Below the pieces are notes generated by a model. It did no database searches. It was not told the DNA's origin and saw only the letters and a list, made by a program, of their open reading frames with translations. Below, one piece after another: positions 51,001 to 60,000 of a stretch of 64,000 bases of DNA. Origin of the DNA: Opisthorchis felineus (Eukaryota; Platyhelminthes; Trematoda; Opisthorchiida; Opisthorchiidae); assembly GCA_004794785.1 (NCBI GenBank), contig SJOL01009857.1, positions 228,175-292,174 of the forward strand. Reading direction: 5' to 3'. A program made the translations under genes and the position numbers. Every line of letters begins with the position of its first letter. Position 1 is the first letter of the stretch.

Positions 51001-54000
51001 TTCCAATTTCGCCATTCGACGTTAGCGCGTGGTCATTGCGGAGCCAGGTACGTATTAGTGTGGTTTCGAGCCGAACACTATTTTACAAGAGCTTCTTTTA
51101 GCGCATACACACGCTTGTAAGCTCACTTTCCATAAATTTGTTGACAACGGCTTCCGGTTTGGTAATAATTTCAATCTTGCTATCCGCCGAATCGCTTAAA
51201 TCTGGTACGATCCCGTGCACAAGCTCTATCCGGCTCAAAATCTTCGTTATCCTATGTGCTCCACGTTGATTAGAGATATCCACGGAGATTTGCTCAATTC
51301 GCGGCGACTGAACATGCACTGGTCGTGGGCTGTCGAGATGCTTTCAGCAACTTTATGATTAGTGTGTTGCGCCTATACAACAACGTATCGCAATATCTGA
51401 AACATGAGGCGGCCTCGTGCGGCACATTCATTTGAAGCGAACTGTCATAAACGCGCGATTCAGCTGGATTCAGTTGGGTCTCCTATCAAAACCAAATTCG
51501 TGTGCAAATGAGTATTCGTCGGATGGCATACCATATTTCCCGTCTGTCCCACACTAACGAATAATTGACTAGAGGCGATTTTTTTCATGGGGAGGACGAC
51601 ATCCAGATGATAAAAGGTCAAAATTATTTCCCAAATCTGTTTCTATCATCCATTGCCACGTCTGTGTGTACTCCTGCTGGACTGTTGCGCCTTGGCAGTG
51701 GCTCAGCTGGGGTGTGGTTCGGTTTACCTTTAACGTCCTACAGCTTCAACTGACGCATGACTGTTCCCCACCATATTCCATCCAATTATTTTGTCACAAA
51801 CACTGTACCTCGTGCTTCGTTCCAGATGTTGGAAACGAGACTGAAGCTTGTTTTGTCCGACCTTGAACTAATGTGTGCTGCCGGTTTCCAAATTCCAGTG
51901 ATGAATGTAGTGTATGTGAGTTCGTCAGCGTGATCGCCCACGTGATCGAGTGATACTACTTTAGCACGTCTAAACAGACGAAAGCCTTGCATACGGTAAA
52001 ACACATCTTCGGTACTCCGTCCGCCGCGAACCTCGCTTGAATGTGATGCAAAACAATGCGTGAATACCAACCCGGAATGCAAAACTTTTTAGCTCATGTT
52101 TGAAAGTCGGTACCTCGTAGTGGTTCGAGCCTGCTCAGACTGAACGTGAAAATATCAATCTGTCATGGTCTTGATTCGAGATTCATCATCACAGTCATTT
52201 ACTTTGCTTTCACGGACTTTTGAACCCTGTCGAAATAATGTGTTCTGTTTTTAGACTAGTGGTCCACTTGGGAGTAGAAACGAGCCTAGTTGAGCCCACG
52301 TTACCGTCGAGCGAGTGTGATGTTGATTATTTCTCTCTCTGTTGCGTCTTTGTTTTCGGAACACTGGCCCACTGATTATTTCAGTCCCACACCAATTTAG
52401 AGGTTTTCCGTAGACTCAGGAGCACCTGAATGCCGCATAGCTTTTGTATGTGAAATAGCCACAAATGTTTGGGCAAAACCCTGAATGATATAAAAGGGAC
52501 AATCCTAATCAGTTACCGCAGTCCGGTTTATCTAAGCCTCCACTCGGTGTAATTTAGTGTATTGCAGCATGCTAGTATGATATGTATTGTGTCGTGTCAA
52601 ACTACGGTTTAACCCTAAGGGAAACAACAACCGAGCTGCTGACAAGGTAGCAAAGCACACTAACGTGAGACAACGAGTGTTTACCAATTCTGATCTCTCA
52701 TTTTCTGTCGTTTCCTGGTTGTGTATAAAGTCATCATCTCCCATAAAGACCACTTTTGGGGACGCCGGAACTAACTGTAATTGGGATACATTAGGGGGCT
52801 AGATGGTCCAGTTGTTAGAGCGCGAATTTACTGACTGGGAGGTCCGTGATTCGAACCCGACTTCTGCCTCTCTACTTCCCCTGTCTAGGCTTGGGCAACT
52901 TGGCAGTATCCCAGCCCTCGTGCTTCCATCGGATGGCATGGCAGCTAGATACCGAAAGGGTGCTATAGCTGAACGATCTTTTATATTTTTTTAGGATACG
53001 TTAAGGATCGGGCATTCGTATCACGTGATTTCCTGTATTTTCTGTTTATGATTGTTCGGTCATTCACTCCACCGAGGCTAATCAAATACATTACCGGCCA
53101 TTCGCACTTACCACATGATTGTGTGGACTCATCTCAACAAGCATCCAGAGGAATATCACCCCTCCCCGTTCTTTCGAGAGGTCCTGTTCCTTGAATCCTT
53201 CACTGCTTCACTTCGATCAGTAGCACTACTTGAATATAAGTCATTCACATGCACTCGGTCATTATGTTTTTACCTCGGATTTTTTTCACACTTTTAGCTG
53301 GACGGTGCCAGAAAAAGTGATGTTTCATTTGTGAAAGTGATACTTTCAGTTGCTAAACATTCACTCACTCTTTCCATTCATTCGTTCATTCATTCATTTC
53401 CAACTCAACCACTGATATCATTGTTCTCGACTGCTTGAACACTAATAGCGTTCCAGGTCCTAGTTTATTGACTGGACCTCCAGCGACCGTGCTCGCGTGT
53501 ATGGGCTTCCCTGCTTTTCGCACACCAACAACGGCATGTACGCGGTTTCGTCTTTGTATTGAGACGTGACTTCTTTCATATCTCGCTCACTCGATTAAAC
53601 AGAGAATCCCAATTTTATGTACACATGTGAGTCAGGCATGCAATTTGAGGCGTTTGCTATGCTTGAATGGCAAAAAAACGAAGCGGTCCAACAAACCACG
53701 ATTTCACTTTTTCCCTATTCTACTGATATTAATCTAAACTGGATTCAACTGTTACGCGAGTGCGCTGGCCTGCACCTGGATGTATATTTGCCCCCTTCCC
53801 CATGGACAGACTGTCTTCGAAAGATATTGCTTTTAGTTTGCTTTTTCAGGCATTTTTTCTCAGTAAACTCTCCCAGAAGAGACCGCAGCCGATCAGTTTC
53901 CTAAAGGGTCTCTCCAGAGAGGAACAACTATGATACCTTTTAGCGAAATACACTCATTTGCAAACAACTTTGGTTTTGCGCGAGACTCACCTGGAACCCA

Positions 54001-57000
54001 GCTGATACTCAGGCAACTGGAAACATCACAAACGAGAGATTCATCTGGGTTCCAGGTGAGTCTCTCGCAAAACCAAAGTTGTTTGCAAGTGAGTGTATTT
54101 CGCTAATTTCGTGCAATTTGGTTTCAAGTAGAACATAAGGTTGACGGATACTCGGGGACTGCGCCTACCTGATGAGCCCCAAGAAGGGCGAAACCGGTCG
54201 TGGGCTGTCGAAGAATTTTCAGCAACCTTATGAGTAGTGCATTACGAGTATGATACCTTTTCTTTTTACCAGCATTGTTGCATCGTTGCAACTCATGCTT
54301 CTGGGAAACGGTGCTTGCAATACAACACGTGCAAAACATTCATTGGGATACAACTTAGCTACAATTAGATTGCAAAATGATTGGAATTGTCCGAATCATG
54401 AACGGTTAACATGCTTACTTCTCTATCTCTGTGTAGATGAAACGTATAGTGAAGTGAGCTTTTTGGACCTGACTGTAGCCCATCTACTAACTTGTACGAT
54501 GAATTCATGGCTATGCTGTTGCGAAGGCAATGGATTTCTGACGCCTCTGTGATGTGTACTCCGCTAGACACAGTACCATTGCCACTTTGAGACGTTTTTT
54601 TTCGCAAGTTAGTAACTTTTCAACAACTCTGGTAATGTGAATAAGCGTGCGCGCTACTTCTTTCTTATCTGTGCTAATGTGACCTCAGCCAAAACAGTTA
54701 ATCAAAGCCGTGATGAGCCATGATGATAATGCTGTATCAGTATATGGCTGGTCAATGCACTTTTTCAAGCGCACTGCACTCTGTAGAGTTGTGCTCGAAC
54801 CCTGAGAGCGAAATTAAACGTTTGCGATTCTCCACACATGAGATTGAGTCGGATTTTAATGCGCAGTATATGCCTCCAAGTTGCCTGGCGTTAGTCTTCT
54901 CGGTCTAGCTTCGGAATTACAGTTCCGTTCTTCTGAAAATAGATCAGATCTCAGAAAATATCATTTTTCTGTTAGTCCCTTCGCGTTGTGCCCCAGAGAG
55001 AGTGTGAATTAAGATGGTTTCACTTGCTTTCTAAGCTGTTTACATTTACCCCCCATGACGAACGTCCTCGGTTAGAGGCAAAATGCCCCGTTCCTGGTGG
55101 CACTCGTTTGGCTTCTCACCTGTACACAACCATCAGTTCGCAACCGTTGTTGTGACCAATGTGATAGCTCAAAGAGGTGATACACGGGACAGAATTTCAT
55201 CAACTGATGTGTCGCTGATCCTGCGCTCACGCAACCGAGTGATATGCGTTAACCATTGTCTCCAAATAAGCGCTGCAATTATGTGTCCAACAAAAATATT
55301 GTTACATTACCACACTCATGACAATTGTGCCAAACATACCTACAGACATGGTGAACGGGTTGGATAGGCGACCGAAAACAATCTGCACGTTGGGTTCGAT
55401 AAAAGCTGTCAGTTGTGTCTAACTTTTCAGATTTCTGTGTCACCAGTTGTTTGTATTCCGAATTTCACTTTCTTTTTTCCGTGCATTTCATAACACGGGT
55501 TTCTTCCAACAAATGAGCACCGGTCTGTTGGTTTCGCCTTTTTCCCGCCGCGTCTCTTACTTAACCCTACCTACGATCTCACAAGCTTCCTTCTGTTCTC
55601 CTTGTCAGACTGACTTGCTGATCCGTATTGAACCACATCTCTTCGAATGGTTTGGTTGGTACAACTGCGTCCCACGAATGATGAGTCCACAGGACCTCCG
55701 GGCTTGTGGCTATCAAGTTGATGTGAACTACGAGCCGGTGTCCTCAACGAAAGATTTCGATCCCGGTGAAACCATATCCAACTATTATGACCGATCCGGT
55801 GGGTTGACCAAGCGACTTTTGGCTGTGCACAAATCAAAAGGTAATGTGATGTGTGAGGGTGTCCCCGCATTTACTCAGAGTTTGTTTTACTCTGATTTTC
55901 TCCATGATTCCGACCATAGTGTTATTCCTGATTCCCACGTGTGTGAGATCGGACAACCTTGGGCGCACCGTTTTATATGATTTACTACTATAGGTTTTGG
56001 TGAAGTTGCTTTGAAGGGTTCAAGTGTAATGCTGTCAGTAGTTGGAGGAGAACGTTATTTATCTATTGATACAGAATGACATATCAGACCAACTATACTT
56101 GGAAACCGGGAAACACTACAGCTGTCTCATCGTTGGCAATGCGCGTTTGACGAATTACTGGAGAGATTCGAACCCGCGACGACGAAAGCTAGCACTACGG
56201 TACTAAAATTTTCTCAATATATTCACCAAGGTAGGCTGCTTAATACGACCTAAGTTTTTCCGAAGTCAAAAACGACAACAGAAAGATATGATACATTTCA
56301 TTTCAAACTTTTCATATCGCTTTCACTCAAACAAATTTCGTATTCACCCGACCCTCATTTCGACTTTTTAAAAACGACACAAGTTGATGGGGTATCTTCG
56401 GAGGAAAAAAGAACTCACGTGGTTTTTGACCGCTTCTTCTGATGCAAACAGATTAGGATTGAAGTGAACTATGTGAAAGTGTTACAAATGTCAAAAACTG
56501 TAATCCTGAAAGGCCTTGCTTATCCTGGAATTTCTCAAAGCTATGGTCAAATAATGCAAACATTTAGCCTTAGTGTAAGCAGTTATCTGAGGCTTATTTC
56601 TATGATAATCGGACTAAGTATGGGACAACAATTAGCAACTAACATTCTAACGGTTCTAACTGTATCAATGTTCCATCAACTTTAAAGGCATAGTTAATTT
56701 GATAAACATTTTCCCAGTCTGCTTTTGTTTGCAAGCATCCTCAACACAGTGGATCAGTACGCGTAGGTTTTGAGTGACATTCCTTCTGGATTACCTTTCT
56801 GATCCTAAAATCTCTTGCTCCATAGAAACTTTTCAGATTGATTATTCCACGAAATTCCTCGGCCATAATACGGGCTCATCATTTAGTCCTATTATACCGC
56901 GGTCGATCAACCGCTTTCGTGCATGGAACACGGGCACGTTGTGCATGGTGTGCACGACCTTCAGTCTTTGAACCTTGTTCCCTATTGATCTGACGGGTTG

Positions 57001-60000
57001 ACACCTACATTCTACAAGTTACAATGCAGAACTAGTTGGTTGGAACTGAGAACAGTCCTACCCCCTATCACATTTTCTATGTTGTGATGCAAAATCCATC
57101 TGTTGCGCTCGACCGCTCATCTTTTTTGGTGTGCAAACAGTTCCATACTTTCAGTTTGCCTGTGACCATGTTTTTGCGGCGAAAATCAGCGACAATGTCC
57201 AAATATCCTGTCGCCCATCACAAACCAATATATCCTTCGTTAAGCAGTATGGTCCTTCATCGCTTGCCTTTTTCGATTCCAGCAATGAAAAAAAAACGGT
57301 ACAGCTTGGACTCGCATTTTGTGAGACCCGGGGACACTTACACTCGATACGGCATAGCAGCCGAACCACTTGGCCATTTTCGATGCCATGTGGGAAGGAA
57401 AAACTGAACAGCATGGATAAACAGGCCTATGTCTTGTTTTCAAGATGAGCTATTGACATCGGACGTTTTAGAGTACTTACACGAGACATATGTTGCTGAT
57501 GGTTCTGCCGATTGGCCACTCGGCTAATTACTGAATCGCCCAAGGGATTGCTGAGCTACATGCTGCTGGTGATGACCATCAGGGATGAAACAGCTATGCA
57601 GGGCTTCTGTGCTCTTCAGCGTTGATCAAGTCCACTTTCAGGATTTCCTCACTACCTACTAAATTATCTAGTGAAATGTCCTAGGACATTCCACGAACGC
57701 AACTTGCGTGGGACATGTCGGTTTATGCACATCGACTCATTAACAGAACACCAACTGCTGTGTCCCAACCATTTTGGACCAAAAGTTATATCGTGCTTCA
57801 GGCTTTCTCCGGTTCAGTGTCCCATGACCTGGGCATGGCGGGGCTTACCGTGGCTCCTCCCATCCAAAGATAGAAGCAAATCAAGGACACAATATAGAAT
57901 CCGTTTTTACAAACGAATTCCCTGGTAAATTGAACTTCCAAACAAATAGAACCGACTTTTCGAAAAAGTTTGGAAAATTATTAGTAGATTTCTCTTCCCC
58001 CCGTTGATTTGGGATTTTATCTTCGTACCATTAGGACTATCCCAACTCATCCGCATGAACTACTTCATTCAAATCCTAAAACAAGCGAAGTCTGGATTTC
58101 CAAGTGCTCACTTATTTCCGGGAGAATCTTTGTAGATAAGAATTACGACCATGTATTTCTAGATTGTGTGACGTTGGTGGTGATGTAGAAGGAATGATGT
58201 GAATCGGCTAGGTGCGTGACAAAGTCGCATTAATTTGTACCTCACGTCTAATACAAAGGCAGACATCTGTGACGTATTTTCAAGATAATACCTGAAAGGA
58301 AAAAGATAGAGGTGCGCTATCCAATTACAAGATAAACTTACGGCACCAATGGGAAGAGGGAGTAACTATTTTTCATAAAGTCAGAATAATGAAAAATATG
58401 AATAGCACTGAAAAGTGAAAGCGGTTCATATGATACCTCGATGTGAAAATCAGTGATCTACCCGAGGAGATTAGGTCTTAGCACCATTTCCCCCATCTTC
58501 ATCATTAGGGACAACGTCACACCAACAGCAGTTACTATGCTCAACTGTCAAGCGTAAGTGGTTTTTAGATGGATTAGAAGGATATGTACGGATACTGGCC
58601 AAAAAGGATGGAAGACTTTAGCAGAAATAGTGGGATTTCATCCCCCCCATCTTGCTGTATTCAGTGAAAAATGCGCGGCAACTCATGCACTAATTATTGA
58701 GCTCTCGTAGGTTCTCCATGGATCACCGGATGGATCTTTCGTTACGTGATCTGTGTGATTAAAATTTGCTACCTCATTCCTGGTATCCAATCCCAGTCGA
58801 CCTATTTGTGGTTCAGAATTTCGCCCCAGTTTGCATTTACGTATTTGTGCAAGAGATGATGACCGTTGAAAAAGACCATGCAATTGATTTCACCCTCACA
58901 ATCACTGATATTAAGATTTGCACAAGCTCGTTGATCGCAAGAAAATATATCTAGTTCGAACTAAGTTTTCAGTAAGCTTCAACCACTTCGTCATTCAACG
59001 GGACAACGAAAAAGTGAAGTAGTCTACAGAATTTTCCGCAATCTTTTTTCCAGCTCCGATGGTACCGATTTGGTGAGATTGGTCGGCGGACATGACACTC
59101 GCATGCTTGAATCACGACCGAACCTTAGTTACCTATCTAAAAAGCGTTGCATTTCGTCACTTTTCCTAACTGCAAGCTACAATAAGACAACACTAGCGGA
59201 CCGGAGGGTAAAAAGCTGGTCCAGTTTAATATATACGTGTATGGTATGTGTACGTCGTCTGCTGTAAACACTACAGGCTCTAACGGAGATAACCCGTCTG
59301 CTTCCTTATTCAGCCATGGCGAGTTGTCCGGAAACTACTCAACTCTTGATGCACAAACTTTTCTGATCAAAAGCTTCGACTTTTTCAAATGATGGGTTTG
59401 TATACTTAGCTCTTTCAGTCTGTAGTAAACCTGTGCAGGGGCGCGATCGTGAACACCGAAAGCCAGTAAATGTGATGTATTTGCTCAGTCTAAGGTGAAT
59501 CGAGTACCGCAAGGAGGATTGTATGCAATTTCCTTGGGCTGGATTCGACAGGACTGGTTTGGCCGTATAGTTCAGAACAGCTGCACTCAACTGGTAAATG
59601 TACCCAGTCATTCAGGTGTTGACCACAAACAACGCCATGTTATTGTCCCACTTATTCCCGTCTTGACACAACCAGACTCACAACGACACCCTCAAACAGC
59701 GCTAGGAAGATTATATATACAAGTGTGACGCTAAACAATCTAGGTGAGACCATAACCTGCGTATTTTAAAAAAAACCGCGGATTTCGGCGCGGAGCACAG
59801 GGAGCGCGCACAAATCAGCGGAATGGTAGGTCGATAAGGCGTGATACGTTGTTTTTATGCCTCCCATCAAGTAAGTAAGAACCCAAATAAATGACGAATC
59901 CCCCAAATGGTGAGGGAACCTGGTGACGAATTAACCGGGAGTTTGGAAGCTAGTCGACTAGTTGACCAGTAAAACCAGATAACGACACAAAAAAGTTGAG

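Larger units (their letters stand above)
50756..55608 (+). other. UBASH3 intron 8 (4.9 kb)
   Basis: Donor GTATGA, acceptor GTTCTCCTTGTCAG. Holds two Penelope-like repeat copies, including the best hammerhead, one SINE and a TTCA microsatellite. No host exon is seen between. Confidence 0.85.
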
